Assembly (NCBI GenBank): GCA_009776735.1
Contig: WRNG01000004.1
Span: 1-43,914 of the forward strand
DNA length: 43,914 nt
Origin: Dehalococcoidia bacterium
Lineage (GTDB): Bacteria > Chloroflexota > Dehalococcoidia > Dehalococcoidales > UBA1222
Direction of reading: 5' to 3'
In this document: piece after piece, positions 1-10,672 of the stretch
Position numbering within the stretch: the first letter of the stretch is position 1
How the letters are laid out: each line of letters starts with the position of its first letter
Position numbers and translations under genes: made by a program
Notes under the pieces: generated by a model
What the model was told of the DNA's origin: nothing
The model's database searches: none
The model's input: the letters and a program-made list of their open reading frames with translations, nothing else

Positions 1-416
1 AGCGGTTTTATTTCTGTGGATACCTGCGGATTTTGGCGAGCCCAATCAGCCACATAACGCTCAAGCCTGCCGATAGCAATCGGCGCGCCTCTTTTTTCCA
101 GCAAGCAATGTGATTCACATTGTGTCTCCTGCGGACAGACCCTCCCACAAATTCCGGGCAAAGCGTTTTTCTCTTTGATTACAGCTAAAGCTTTTGGCAA
201 ATCGTCTTGGCATATAGCAACAATAAAGGAGGTGATATCAATACTAACGGGACAGCCTTTTACACAATTTTTTTTCACACAAGACAAACAGCGCAAAGCC
301 TCTTCTTTCATTTGTTCTGGGGTGTATCCAAGTGCCACTTCGCTAAAGTTACGCGCTCTTTTTTCGGGCGCTTGGCGTGGCATATCCACTCGCTGTAGAT
401 TTAGCGGATTAGGCAT
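1..416 (-). CDS. gltA: Glutamate synthase small subunit-like / NfnB-type NADPH oxidoreductase, N-terminal part (truncated by window edge)
   Basis: Reverse strand reads MPNPLNLQRVDMPRQAPEKRARNFSEVALGYTPEQMKEEALRCLSCVKKNCVKGCPVSIDI...GICGRVCPQETQCESHC..., the Cys-rich Fe-S N-terminus of GltD/GltA-type proteins; overlaps the upstream gene by 8 nt. Confidence 0.8.
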   Translation of the reverse strand, partial: MPNPLNLQRVDMPRQAPEKRARNFSEVALGYTPEQMKEEALRCLSCVKKNCVKGCPVSIDITSFIVAICQDDLPKALAVIKEKNALPGICGRVCPQETQCESHCLLEKRGAPIAIGRLERYVADWARQNPQVSTEIKP

Positions 417-1269
417 TCTTCACCTCATTCCCAATACATGTTCCTCGCTGACATTTCCATTGTTGCCAGGCTTTTTCTTCTTCATCACGATAAGCTTTCT
501 GGCGCGCCATTAATTCATCCCAATCCACACTATGCCCATCAAAATCAGGACCGTCAACACAGGCAAAACGGGTAACCCCATCCACTGAAACGCGACAACA
601 ACCACACATTCCGGTCCCATCCACCATAATCGGGTTTAGAGATACGACTGTTTTTACGCCAAAAGGCTTAGTGGCAAGAGAGCATCCTTTCATCATAATG
701 GTCGGTCCAATTGCAATAACACGAGAAACATCTTTGTTAGCCGTGAGAATATCCTGTAGAGGTTCGCTAACCAACCCTTTCCGTCCATAAGAACCATCAT
801 CCGTAGTAATAATCATTTCATCACTATACATCCCAACTTCACTTTCCCAGAAAAGCAATTCTTTGCTACGTACTCCCACGATACTGATGACACGATTCCC
901 GGCTTGTTTCATTGCCCTCGCGATCGGCATAATCGTAGCTACCGCAAACCCTCCTGCCACACAAACTACCGTGCCTGTTTTTTCAATATGCGTCGGCAGT
1001 CCCAAAGGTCCGACAAAATCAGTTATTTCATCTCCAGCGGTTAAAGATGCTAACTTGGAGGAGGTTAATCCCACTTCCATAAACACTACTGTAACACTAC
1101 CTTGCGCTCGATCCCAATCTGCCAGTGTTAGCGGGATTCGCTCTCCATTCTCACCATGACGCAATATTATGAACTGTCCTGCTTGGGCTCGTTCAGCTAC
1201 TTTAGGGGCCTTGATTACAAACAAATGGACGCTCGGGGTCAGATCTTCCCGTTTAAGTATTCTGTACAA
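409..1269 (-). CDS. Sulfide/dihydroorotate dehydrogenase-like FAD/NAD-binding protein (NfnA-like ferredoxin-NADP reductase subunit)
   Basis: 286 aa ORF; CVAGGFAVATIMPIARA NAD-binding motif and C-terminal MCGCCRVSV..CVDGPDFDGHSVDWDEL typical of this family; paired with GltA-like gene. Confidence 0.85.
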   Translation of the reverse strand: MYRILKREDLTPSVHLFVIKAPKVAERAQAGQFIILRHGENGERIPLTLADWDRAQGSVTVVFMEVGLTSSKLASLTAGDEITDFVGPLGLPTHIEKTGTVVCVAGGFAVATIMPIARAMKQAGNRVISIVGVRSKELLFWESEVGMYSDEMIITTDDGSYGRKGLVSEPLQDILTANKDVSRVIAIGPTIMMKGCSLATKPFGVKTVVSLNPIMVDGTGMCGCCRVSVDGVTRFACVDGPDFDGHSVDWDELMARQKAYRDEEEKAWQQWKCQRGTCIGNEVKNA

Positions 1270-1433
1270 ATGAACCTACCTTCCACTGTTTATCGAAAAT
1301 TTCAGCGGGCAAGAGAATCCCGCCCGTGCTATACTTTACAATAGCCGTAGCGTCTTTTCAAATACTTCTTTGCGCTTGTCTGGTACAATTGTACAATAAC
1401 ATATTGGTCATTATCCTTCACGAGGTGAATGTT

Positions 1434-1721
1434 GTGTCAAAAGAAATGGTACATGTCGGATTCGGAAATATTTTAGCCATCAATCGCGTAATTGCGATTG
1501 CTTCCCCCAATTCAGCACCCACCAAACGCACTATCCAAGAGGCCCGTAATAAGGGTATATTAGTCGATATGACCAACGGTCGCCGTACCAAAGCCGTGAT
1601 TTTTGTTGACAGCGGACACATTGTATTAGCCGCCCTCGCACCCGAAACAATCTCCGGCAGATTACAAGTTAACTGCAGCAGCGCTGCCATACACTCGGAT
1701 CTCAATGATGAAGCCGTTTAA
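1434..1721 (+). CDS. RemA-like / DUF370 extracellular matrix regulator
   Basis: MVHVGFGNILAINRVIAIASPNSAPTKRTIQEARNKGILVDMTNGRRTKAVIFVDSGHIVLAALAPETI; GAGGTG SD upstream of GTG at 1434 (ATG at 1446 is an alternative); adjacent to gmk as usual. Confidence 0.85.
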   Translation: MSKEMVHVGFGNILAINRVIAIASPNSAPTKRTIQEARNKGILVDMTNGRRTKAVIFVDSGHIVLAALAPETISGRLQVNCSSAAIHSDLNDEAV

Positions 1722-2340
1722 CTCGACTACCAATGAGCAAGTACTAACGACGACAAACCTAGTCTTGGTCTTTTCGGGGCCTTCCGGAGCCGGCAAAGAT
1801 TTCACAATCGACGCCATGAAAGAGCGTCGCATACCGTTTCAACATATTACGACCAATACCACCCGCACAATTCGCCAAGGCGAAACTGACGGAGAACACT
1901 ATAACTTCATATCCGTTCCAAAGTTTGAGGAATTAATTAGGACCAACGGGCTTTTGGAATACGCTGAGGTTTACGGTCACTATTACGGGGTACCGAAGGA
2001 ACCTGTTCGCCAAGCACTAGCACAGTATCAAGACGTTGTTATTAAAGTTGATGTACAGGGAGCAATGAGTGTCAAAGAAAACCTCCCAGACTCCATTCTG
2101 ATATTCATTATGCCTCCGTCAATAGAGGAACTGGAAAAACGATTGCATGAGCGTGGTACCGAAACCGAGGATTCTATAAAGCTACGTCTTGCCACTGCCC
2201 GCGCGGAAATAGAACAGTCTTCCCAGTTTGATTACATTATCGTCAGCCACTCAAACCGCATTAATGAAATCCTGGACAAAATTGTGACCATCATTTCCGA
2301 TGAAAAAACTCGTGTCCCCCCACGTCAATATAATTTTTAG
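1705..2340 (+). CDS. gmk: Guanylate kinase
   Basis: GPSGAGKD P-loop, TTRTIRQGETDGEHYNFIS, EYAEVYGHYYGVPKEPV. Confidence 0.93.
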   Translation: MMKPFNSTTNEQVLTTTNLVLVFSGPSGAGKDFTIDAMKERRIPFQHITTNTTRTIRQGETDGEHYNFISVPKFEELIRTNGLLEYAEVYGHYYGVPKEPVRQALAQYQDVVIKVDVQGAMSVKENLPDSILIFIMPPSIEELEKRLHERGTETEDSIKLRLATARAEIEQSSQFDYIIVSHSNRINEILDKIVTIISDEKTRVPPRQYNF

Positions 2341-2381
2341 CAAAAAATACGGAATAAAAAACCTGTCGCAATAAGTTCTGG

Positions 2382-3140
2382 CTATTCCAAAGAGTCCTTT
2401 ATTGACCCATCTCCAGCTTTTTCATCAGCAGCTATAGCTAAACGGTTTTTTACCAGCAGGTCATAGTCTTGCAAAACTGTGTGGCAGTCACCGTCGGCAG
2501 TAATTAAACCTTTATTCATGATCATAACCCGCGAACAAAGAGCTTGCACCATTTCTAAGTCATGGGAAACAATCAGTTTGGTTTGCGGCAATCCGCGTAA
2601 CAGCTTAATTAGTTGCCATTTACCAACGGGATCAAGACTAGAACTTGGTTCATCAAACACCAGTAGTGGTGGAGACATCGCCAGTACTGTTGCTATGGCA
2701 ATACGTCGTTTTTCTCCCAGACTTAAGTGGTGTGGCGAACGTTGTTCGTACCCACCCATACCCACCGCTCTTAGCGCTTGTTGTACCACACAAAGCACTT
2801 CGGCCTCTTTCATCCCCAAATTAAGGGGACCAAAAGCCACATCATCAAAAACCGTGGGGGAAAACAGTTGATCGTCAGGATTCTGAAAAACCATCCCTAT
2901 CTGCCGCCTGACAGTTTTGAAGCTCTTTTTCCGTACCACTTGCCCCAACACTCGCACAACCCCACAATGCGACTGTAATAACCCGTTCAAATGAAGCAAC
3001 AAGGTTGATTTACCGGCCCCATTAGGCCCGATAAGCGCCACACACTCCCCTTCGTGAATACTCAGACTTACCCCACGAAGCGCCGGTTGTCCATCGGGAT
3101 AGGAGAACTTGAGGTTTTCAATTGCAAGAACTTCAGCCAC
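2382..3140 (-). CDS. cbiO: Energy-coupling factor ABC transporter ATP-binding protein (CbiO/NikO)
   Basis: GPNGAGKST Walker A, LSLGEKRRIAIATVLAMSPPLLVFDEPSSSLDP; next to cbiQ/cbiM. Confidence 0.92.
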   Translation of the reverse strand: MAEVLAIENLKFSYPDGQPALRGVSLSIHEGECVALIGPNGAGKSTLLLHLNGLLQSHCGVVRVLGQVVRKKSFKTVRRQIGMVFQNPDDQLFSPTVFDDVAFGPLNLGMKEAEVLCVVQQALRAVGMGGYEQRSPHHLSLGEKRRIAIATVLAMSPPLLVFDEPSSSLDPVGKWQLIKLLRGLPQTKLIVSHDLEMVQALCSRVMIMNKGLITADGDCHTVLQDYDLLVKNRLAIAADEKAGDGSIKDSLE

Positions 3141-3924
3141 TGATGCTCCTCAACAGTAATGGAATCAAGACAATAACCGCTGATGCCACTAAAATGATCA
3201 AAAGATATACCACATCCACAAAGTGCAAACTGAGACGGTCAAAAAAACGGCTGTGTCCTTCAAATCCTCGCGCTAACATAGCTCCGTAAACTCGCTCTCC
3301 CCTCTCAAAACTACGGATAAACAAGGCTCCTACCATAAAACCTAGAGTACGGACATGAAGACGAATTCCCCCACCAAAAGAACGGCTATTGCGTGCCTGT
3401 GACAAATGCTCAGCCTCATCACTCAGCACAAAAACATAGCGGGACATGAAGCTCATCAGCATTATCATTATTCTGGGCATTTTAAGCTTTTCCAGCCCTT
3501 TTAACAGCTCTCCCATGCCAGTGGTTGCCGTAAGGCTTATTATGGACTGAATCGAAAGCCAAGCCTTACACATTATGTCTGCCGCAAGAAGGAGCCCTTC
3601 TCTCTTTATGCCAATATGCCAGTTCCATATATTCACCGCTCCAATTTCTGCTCCTTCTTTGAAAAAGGGCAGAAAAACCACCACTAAAAGAACGAATGGG
3701 ATTACTACTGATGAACGTTTGAGAACATAAGCAACAGGCACGCGTGACAGCAGTATCAAGCACACATTGAGAATTAAAAACAACCCGTATGCGAGCCACT
3801 CAGTTCTCGGCACTGCCACCACTGCAATCACCATCACCAACATTGCCAAAAATTTAACCCGCGGGTCCAGCTTATGGATAAAACTGCCTGTTTCGCGGTA
3901 TTGATCTAAAAAGTGGTATTTCAT
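3133..3924 (-). CDS. cbiQ: Energy-coupling factor transmembrane protein CbiQ/NikQ
   Basis: HKLDPRVKFLAMLVMV N-terminus, multiple TM segments, ARGFEGHSRFF motif. Confidence 0.9.
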   Translation of the reverse strand: MKYHFLDQYRETGSFIHKLDPRVKFLAMLVMVIAVVAVPRTEWLAYGLFLILNVCLILLSRVPVAYVLKRSSVVIPFVLLVVVFLPFFKEGAEIGAVNIWNWHIGIKREGLLLAADIMCKAWLSIQSIISLTATTGMGELLKGLEKLKMPRIMIMLMSFMSRYVFVLSDEAEHLSQARNSRSFGGGIRLHVRTLGFMVGALFIRSFERGERVYGAMLARGFEGHSRFFDRLSLHFVDVVYLLIILVASAVIVLIPLLLRSISG

Positions 3925-3929
3925 GCTAT

Positions 3930-4253
3930 CTAGCCATTATTTATTCTAGCAGTATCAGAAGGTGTTTTGGTATTGTTTTTTCTGGCAATTAGCCAAACCA
4001 AAGTAAAAGCCAACGCAAATACCAGAATCGTACCTATCCAACCAGCTAAAACACCTGCCACTGCTTCATTCTGAATCCCGGGGAAGAGATAGTCGGCAAT
4101 CAAAACAAAAGGAGGTTCTATAATCCGTTCTGTTAAATTATGATCTTCAACCACTCGTTCCAAACCATCCGGAGCCGCTGAGGCTAAAGGAGCAAACGTT
4201 GCTAGAAGTAGGCAAAAAGCGAAAGCTACCAGCCACCATTTCTTATTCTTCAT
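3930..4253 (-). CDS. PDGLE-domain (CbiN/NikN-like) small transport component
   Basis: MKNKKWWLVAFAFCLLLATFAPLASAAPDGLERV...; signal/TM, PDGLE motif, C-terminal TM; overlaps cbiM stop. Confidence 0.8.
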   Translation of the reverse strand: MKNKKWWLVAFAFCLLLATFAPLASAAPDGLERVVEDHNLTERIIEPPFVLIADYLFPGIQNEAVAGVLAGWIGTILVFALAFTLVWLIARKNNTKTPSDTARINNG

Positions 4254-4902
4254 CGGTCTGCCAACTTTCTTGTAAATCAAGTAAATCCGCTCTGGTTTTA
4301 CGCAATAGAGTCAGTGCGGCCACAGTTATTGCCCCTTCCAGTAAACCAATTATGGCATGCGTACCAAACATGGCTGGCAACACCACCCTTAAAGGAATAA
4401 CGTCAGAAATAACAATCTCCAGGGAACAAGCCACGGATGCCAATACAACCGAACACCAAGCTGCTGCGAAACTCAAAATTGTTTTGGTTCGAACATTGTT
4501 TTCAAAAAGCTTCAATCCCAATTGATATATTAAATAGGCTGCTCCCCCGCCGACAATACCCATATTGAAAATGTTGGCTCCCAGAGCTAAGATGCCTCCG
4601 TCTTGGAAAATAAAACACTGCACTATAAGCACCAGTGTAAGAATAATCAGTGTAGCCCAAGGTCCTAATAGGACAACACACAATGCCGCTCCCAAAAAAT
4701 GCCCTGACGTGCCACCAAAAACTATTGGCACATTGAGCATCTGCGCAGCAAAAATAAAAGCGGCCAGTACGCCCATCATCGGAATTTGCTTCTCGCCTAG
4801 TTTTTTCCCAACAACCCGTACAGCACCCGCAACTCCACCAGTGGATATCACCGCTGTGCCAACTAAAGTCCCCGCATTAAGTAAACCATCAGGAATATGC
4901 AT
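4243..4902 (-). CDS. cbiM: Cobalt/nickel ECF transporter substrate-binding subunit CbiM/NikM
   Basis: Diagnostic MHIPDGLL N-terminus (ATG at 4902), FGGTSGHFLGAAL. Confidence 0.93.
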   Translation of the reverse strand: MHIPDGLLNAGTLVGTAVISTGGVAGAVRVVGKKLGEKQIPMMGVLAAFIFAAQMLNVPIVFGGTSGHFLGAALCVVLLGPWATLIILTLVLIVQCFIFQDGGILALGANIFNMGIVGGGAAYLIYQLGLKLFENNVRTKTILSFAAAWCSVVLASVACSLEIVISDVIPLRVVLPAMFGTHAIIGLLEGAITVAALTLLRKTRADLLDLQESWQTDEE

Positions 4903-4934
4903 TCGTGTTATTTCGTACTTGCCATTGCTTGCAA

Positions 4935-4951
4935 TTGCTATTCTATTGCAA
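4935..4951. promoter_or_regulatory. Candidate Nur-type operator upstream of cbiM (TTGCTA-N5-TTGCAA)
   Basis: 33-49 nt upstream of cbiM ATG; sits within CTTGCAAT-N9-ATTGCAAG (4928-4952); same half-site as at the Fur-family gene. Confidence 0.55.
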
Positions 4952-4967
4952 GAACAAATCAAAATTT

Positions 4968-5387
4968 TTATGTGCATTCCTCACAACGACCAAAAATGGC
5001 CATGTGATTCAAATCAGCTCGAAAACGATATCTTTCTATAAGCATATCAGAAAGCGGAGCCAGTGCTGCCGCATCTAAATCAATCACATGACCACAAACA
5101 GAACAGACTAAGTGGTGATGGTGGTCATGTCCAGCACTATGGAAGCGCACTCTCCCATCACCCATATCGGTTTCCGCGACCAATCCCATTACCTTGAGTA
5201 ACTCCAGCGTCCGATATACCGTCGAGATATTTAGCCCAGCGTAATTGTGGCGTACCCCTTCGTATATTTCTTCAGCGCTAATATGCCCACTCGCTTCCTC
5301 AATCGCTTGAAGGATCATCAACCGCTGCGGAGTAATGCGATATCCCTTTTGGGCAAGACTAGCCAAAACATCTCGGTTAGGTATCAT
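4968..5387 (-). CDS. Fur-family metalloregulator, probably nickel-responsive (Nur-like)
   Basis: KGYRITPQRLMILQAIEEASGHISAEEIYEGV, GLNISTVYRTLELL, HSAGHDHHHHLVCSVCGHVIDLD, CEEC; divergent/adjacent metal transporter. Start at 5387 chosen (ORF opens at 5426). Confidence 0.88.
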   Translation of the reverse strand: MIPNRDVLASLAQKGYRITPQRLMILQAIEEASGHISAEEIYEGVRHNYAGLNISTVYRTLELLKVMGLVAETDMGDGRVRFHSAGHDHHHHLVCSVCGHVIDLDAAALAPLSDMLIERYRFRADLNHMAIFGRCEECT

Positions 5388-5397
5388 AATGAAAGGC

Positions 5398-5426
5398 ATT
5401 GTAGCAAGTATTCGCAGATATTGCAA
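5398..5426 (-). promoter_or_regulatory. Sigma70-like promoter of the Fur-family gene
   Basis: Minus strand TTGCAA - 17 nt - TACAAT; the -35 is one half-site of the 5421-5437 operator. Confidence 0.5.
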
Positions 5427-5444
5427 GTGTGTTGCAATATCTGC
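5414..5444. promoter_or_regulatory. Nur-type operator: 13-bp perfect inverted repeat GCAGATATTGCAA-GTGTG-TTGCAATATCTGC
   Basis: Read directly; core TTGCAA-N5-TTGCAA at 5421-5437. Confidence 0.65.
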
Positions 5445-5605
5445 TTGTCGCAGTATTGTTACTGTTCAAAGATATTTAATTTTCAACTGTTTAATGTCTC
5501 ACGCCTATTTGTCTATGGACTTTTAGCTGTGGCCGTTGTAGAATGGTAGCGCTGTCCAATGGAGCAACCCCCACTATGAAAGTATTGTTATCGAAGATGG
5601 ATTTT

Positions 5606-5638
5606 AAGCACTAGGCCTATAGCGGCTGGTGCTTTTTT
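5606..5638 (+). terminator. Rho-independent terminator hairpin just upstream of SWIM ORF (possible attenuator)
   Basis: AAGCACTAG(g)CC-TATAGC-GGCTGGTGCTT stem with T6 tract; SD AGGAGGTG follows about 10 nt later. Confidence 0.6.
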
Positions 5639-5659
5639 ATTATTATTAGGAGGTGTGCC

Positions 5660-5929
5660 ATGCAATCCAGTCTAATTGGAAAAATTGAAAAAGCCACCCG
5701 TTATTCTCAAGAACCTGACCGCATCACCTTTAACGAATTCAAAGTAACATTTCGCGGAAATAACAGCGATCATACTGTCTGTTATACCGATAAAAAATGG
5801 CTTTGTACCTGTAGCTTCTTTCATGATCGTGGGCTTTGTGCTCATACAATGGCTTTGGAGAAAGTACTGGAGCGTATGCTTCCCTCCGAAGCTCTCACCA
5901 ATTTCAACGCAACTGAAATACCTGTTTAA
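5660..5929 (+). CDS. Small SWIM zinc-finger domain protein
   Basis: 89 aa; WLCTCSFFHDRGLCAHTMALEKVL = CxCx(n)CxH SWIM motif; AGGAGGTG SD. Confidence 0.75.
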   Translation: MQSSLIGKIEKATRYSQEPDRITFNEFKVTFRGNNSDHTVCYTDKKWLCTCSFFHDRGLCAHTMALEKVLERMLPSEALTNFNATEIPV

Positions 5930-5939
5930 TACTTTGAGG

Positions 5940-7274
5940 CTAATAACTCAGCCTGTTGGCCCATTTTAGCGCCTCTCCAACAATAAACAGTGAGCCAGTG
6001 ACGCAAATAAGGGCATCCTTGTCTGCTTTCTTTACGGCATAATTCAGAGCGTTCACAACATCAGAAACAATAGTTACCGTTTCCGCCTTACCACGGAAAG
6101 ACTGCTCAAGCTCTTGTGCTGATAACGCCCGAGGATGTTGTGATTTGGTGGTGATGATAATATCAAACAAACCGAATAATTCTTGGGCAACTGAAACATG
6201 ATCCTTGTCGGATGACATTCCAATCACCAGTATACGCTTACGGAATTTTCCTGCTTGCAACAAATCGCACAGCGCAGTTTTGAGTTCATGCGCCGCTTGT
6301 AAATTATGAGCACCATCAATTACCACTAGAGGTTTTTGGCGAATGAACTGGAATCGCCCCGGCCAGCGTACTTGGTTCAAACCAGATTCTATGCTTTCTT
6401 TGGTAATATGATACCCACTCTCCGCCAGAACCTCTAACGCGCCTATTGCAACTTGGACATTTTCCCGCTGAAACCTTCCTTGTAACGGCAGTTCAATATG
6501 GTATGAACCTAAGCGCCCATTTATATCAAGTGCCTGAGGTCCTTGTTGCCCAACCTTACCAAGGCAAGTAATATCAATACCGACACGAATAAGCTGGGCA
6601 TCATTAACACGACAAGACTCTATAATCACATCCTCTGCTTTTGGTTCTTGTTGGGCACATACTAGTGGGACACCATATTTAATGATGCCTGCCTTTTCCT
6701 TAGCGATCATATCAAGCGTATCACCTAATACATCAGTATGATCCATTCCCAGTGTAGTTATTGCGCATACTTTCGGGTGGACCACATTGGTAGCATCAAG
6801 CCTGCCCCCCAATCCAACTTCAACGACTTGGAAGTCTACTTTTTCTTGAGCAAAATAGACAAAACCAATAGCCGTTAAGACTTCAAAAGTAGACAAATTG
6901 CCATATGTGGCTTCTTTATTGATGTACTCTATTTCTGGTTCCAATTTATTAAGACAATTCACCAAAGCTTTTCGTGGAATAAGTTTCCCATTGATACGAA
7001 AACGTTCTTCAAAATCGATTAAATGAGGCGAAACGTACAGTCCAGTTTTGTAGCCAGCAGCACAGAGAACAGAGGCCACCATAGCCGCAGTACTGCCCTT
7101 CCCTTTTGTGCCAGCAATATGCACACAGGGGGCAATAAGATGCAAATTCTCAACCCTCTCCATCAGCAATTGCATACGCCTGAGGTCAAAAAAAACTGGC
7201 GCATGCGGTTGATGCGAAGTCTCATAGTCGGAAAGACTATTCAGATATTTTAAGGCTTTTCGATATTTATCCAT
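5940..7274 (-). CDS. folC: Folylpolyglutamate synthase / dihydrofolate synthase
   Basis: HIAGTKGKGSTAAMVASVL, YVSPHLIDFEERFRING, VGLGGRLDATNVV, DGAHN. Confidence 0.93.
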   Translation of the reverse strand: MDKYRKALKYLNSLSDYETSHQPHAPVFFDLRRMQLLMERVENLHLIAPCVHIAGTKGKGSTAAMVASVLCAAGYKTGLYVSPHLIDFEERFRINGKLIPRKALVNCLNKLEPEIEYINKEATYGNLSTFEVLTAIGFVYFAQEKVDFQVVEVGLGGRLDATNVVHPKVCAITTLGMDHTDVLGDTLDMIAKEKAGIIKYGVPLVCAQQEPKAEDVIIESCRVNDAQLIRVGIDITCLGKVGQQGPQALDINGRLGSYHIELPLQGRFQRENVQVAIGALEVLAESGYHITKESIESGLNQVRWPGRFQFIRQKPLVVIDGAHNLQAAHELKTALCDLLQAGKFRKRILVIGMSSDKDHVSVAQELFGLFDIIITTKSQHPRALSAQELEQSFRGKAETVTIVSDVVNALNYAVKKADKDALICVTGSLFIVGEALKWANRLSY

Positions 7275-7396
7275 AAGTTATTGCATATACTATTCTGTTT
7301 TCCAGGATCCTTTTTCTCCTTGTACATATTATGTCAGTTTGGCAGACAAAATGCCATCCTTCCGCTGACGTTAATTTTTCGCTACTCTTACGATTA

Positions 7397-7405
7397 TGCT
7401 ATAAT
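7397..7405 (+). promoter_or_regulatory. Extended -10 element (TGC TATAAT) upstream of gyrB
   Basis: TGCTATAAT about 105 nt upstream of gyrB ATG; no convincing -35. Confidence 0.45.
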
Positions 7406-7506
7406 GTGAGGTATATTTCAGCTTGAGGTTCGCGCATTACGTTGCTCAATAATTGTCCTGTTGACAAGTGCAAATCTCTCAATATTTCTCATCGGAAGGT
7501 ATTTGA

Positions 7507-9456
<1,950 letters not shown>

Positions 9457-9639
9457 AGTTCTGATTGAACTCGAGAAGCCTATGTCCGTCACAGTAAAAA
9501 CCCTAGGCTAAGTGCTTATCCCACTGACAAAGTTACAGCAGCTTAAACAACATCTTATGATTAAACGGTCGCCTGTGCTCAATCGAACAGATTGGTCGCA
9601 TCCCGTCGAGTATTTCCACCGAATTTCCCCAATCATAAC

Positions 9640-9741
9640 AATAGACCTCTTGCGAAATTACAATAGACGTTCATAATTACAGATGCCAGCAATGAGATTG
9701 AAACGTCGACCAAAGCGTTTTCTGCGGTTACGGTAGTAGTT
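9640..9741 (-). mobile_element. IS5-family remnant: last ~27 codons of a transposase plus terminal sequence
   Basis: Minus strand 9741-9658 reads NYYRNRRKRFGRRFNLIAGICNYERLL*, followed by an end-like AATTTCGCAAGAGGTCTAT. Confidence 0.65.
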
Positions 9742-9754
9742 TCATTGCAGCACG

Positions 9755-10468
9755 CTATCTTATTGGATTTTTATTTGGAAGCCCATTTCTTCGCGGAAAC
9801 TGCTTGGGTGTATTCTTGATTTTTCTTACCACCACCAAACAGCGATTATCATCCATTGCAGGCATAGAAACAGGTATAATAAACTCTTCCATTCCTCCAA
9901 GCACATCAATCGCTTTCCGAGCAGAAAATAACTCCTCCTTTATTTCCCCTTTCTTCTGTGCAATAACTCTGCCATCAACCCTACATAGCGGCAACATTAA
10001 CTCACAAAGATTTGCCATTTTGGCAAGCCCTCTACTGACCACAGCGTGATATTGCTCGCGATAAGTAGTATCCTGTGCAACATCCTCAGCACGCCCATTT
10101 AGAACAATGGTGTCAAGATTAAGTTCCACGCATATGTGATTTAAGAAGTCACATTTTTTCTTGGTTGCTTCAAGCAGGCTTAATGCTATTTGCGGAAATA
10201 CAATCTTTAGTGGCAAACCCGGAAACCCTGCGCCACTTCCAACATCGATTAGAGAAAAGTAATCGGGTAATGGATTGGGGAAAGCCAATAACACCGATAG
10301 TGAATCCATAAAGTGCTTGCGGAAAACGTCCTTTCGCTCGGTAATCGAGGTAAGATTCATGCGTTCATTCCATTCAATAAGCAATTCATAGTAAGTCTGA
10401 AACTGAAATACTTGCCTTTCACTGAGAGAAATACCAAATTGGCTCATATAACTATTTAACTCTTGCAT
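9755..10468 (-). CDS. rsmG: 16S rRNA (guanine527-N7)-methyltransferase
   Basis: YYELLIEWNERMNLTSITERKDVFRKHFMDSLS, LIDVGSGAGFPGLPLKIVFP. Confidence 0.93.
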   Translation of the reverse strand: MQELNSYMSQFGISLSERQVFQFQTYYELLIEWNERMNLTSITERKDVFRKHFMDSLSVLLAFPNPLPDYFSLIDVGSGAGFPGLPLKIVFPQIALSLLEATKKKCDFLNHICVELNLDTIVLNGRAEDVAQDTTYREQYHAVVSRGLAKMANLCELMLPLCRVDGRVIAQKKGEIKEELFSARKAIDVLGGMEEFIIPVSMPAMDDNRCLVVVRKIKNTPKQFPRRNGLPNKNPIR

Positions 10469-10536
10469 AACGTTATTATAACAGACTAATCCGTTACGAT
10501 TTTGCATCAGTTAGCGGCCTGTGTTATATTTGTTTC

Positions 10537-10622
10537 ACCGCTGGGGGTGCTTATTGCTGAGAGTTTTCTTATGAAACAACCCTTGTGGCCTGATCTCGTT
10601 AATCCGAGCGGAGGTAAGCGGA
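10537..10622 (+). promoter_or_regulatory. TPP riboswitch (THI box) aptamer
   Basis: CCGCTGGGGGTGCTTATTGCTGAGAG...ACCCTTGTGGCCTGATCTCGTTAATCCGAGCGGAGGTAAGCGG: CTGAGA and CCTGAT..GTTAAT.C.AGCG.AGG conserved blocks; P1 CCGCT/AGCGG; upstream of thiC. Confidence 0.9.
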
Positions 10623-10672
10623 AGTGTTGTCCGACATTTCCCTGCCGGCATTTTTTACTAGGGGGAAAGTGT

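Noticed and set aside
15-23. TGTGGATAC as a DnaA box
   Set aside because: Isolated, inside coding sequence of the gltA-like gene, and one base off the TGTGNATAA consensus.
1705-2340. Gmk P-loop GAGKDFTIDAM as an aberrant kinase
   Set aside because: Remaining guanylate kinase motifs are intact; variation is within what one expects for the family.
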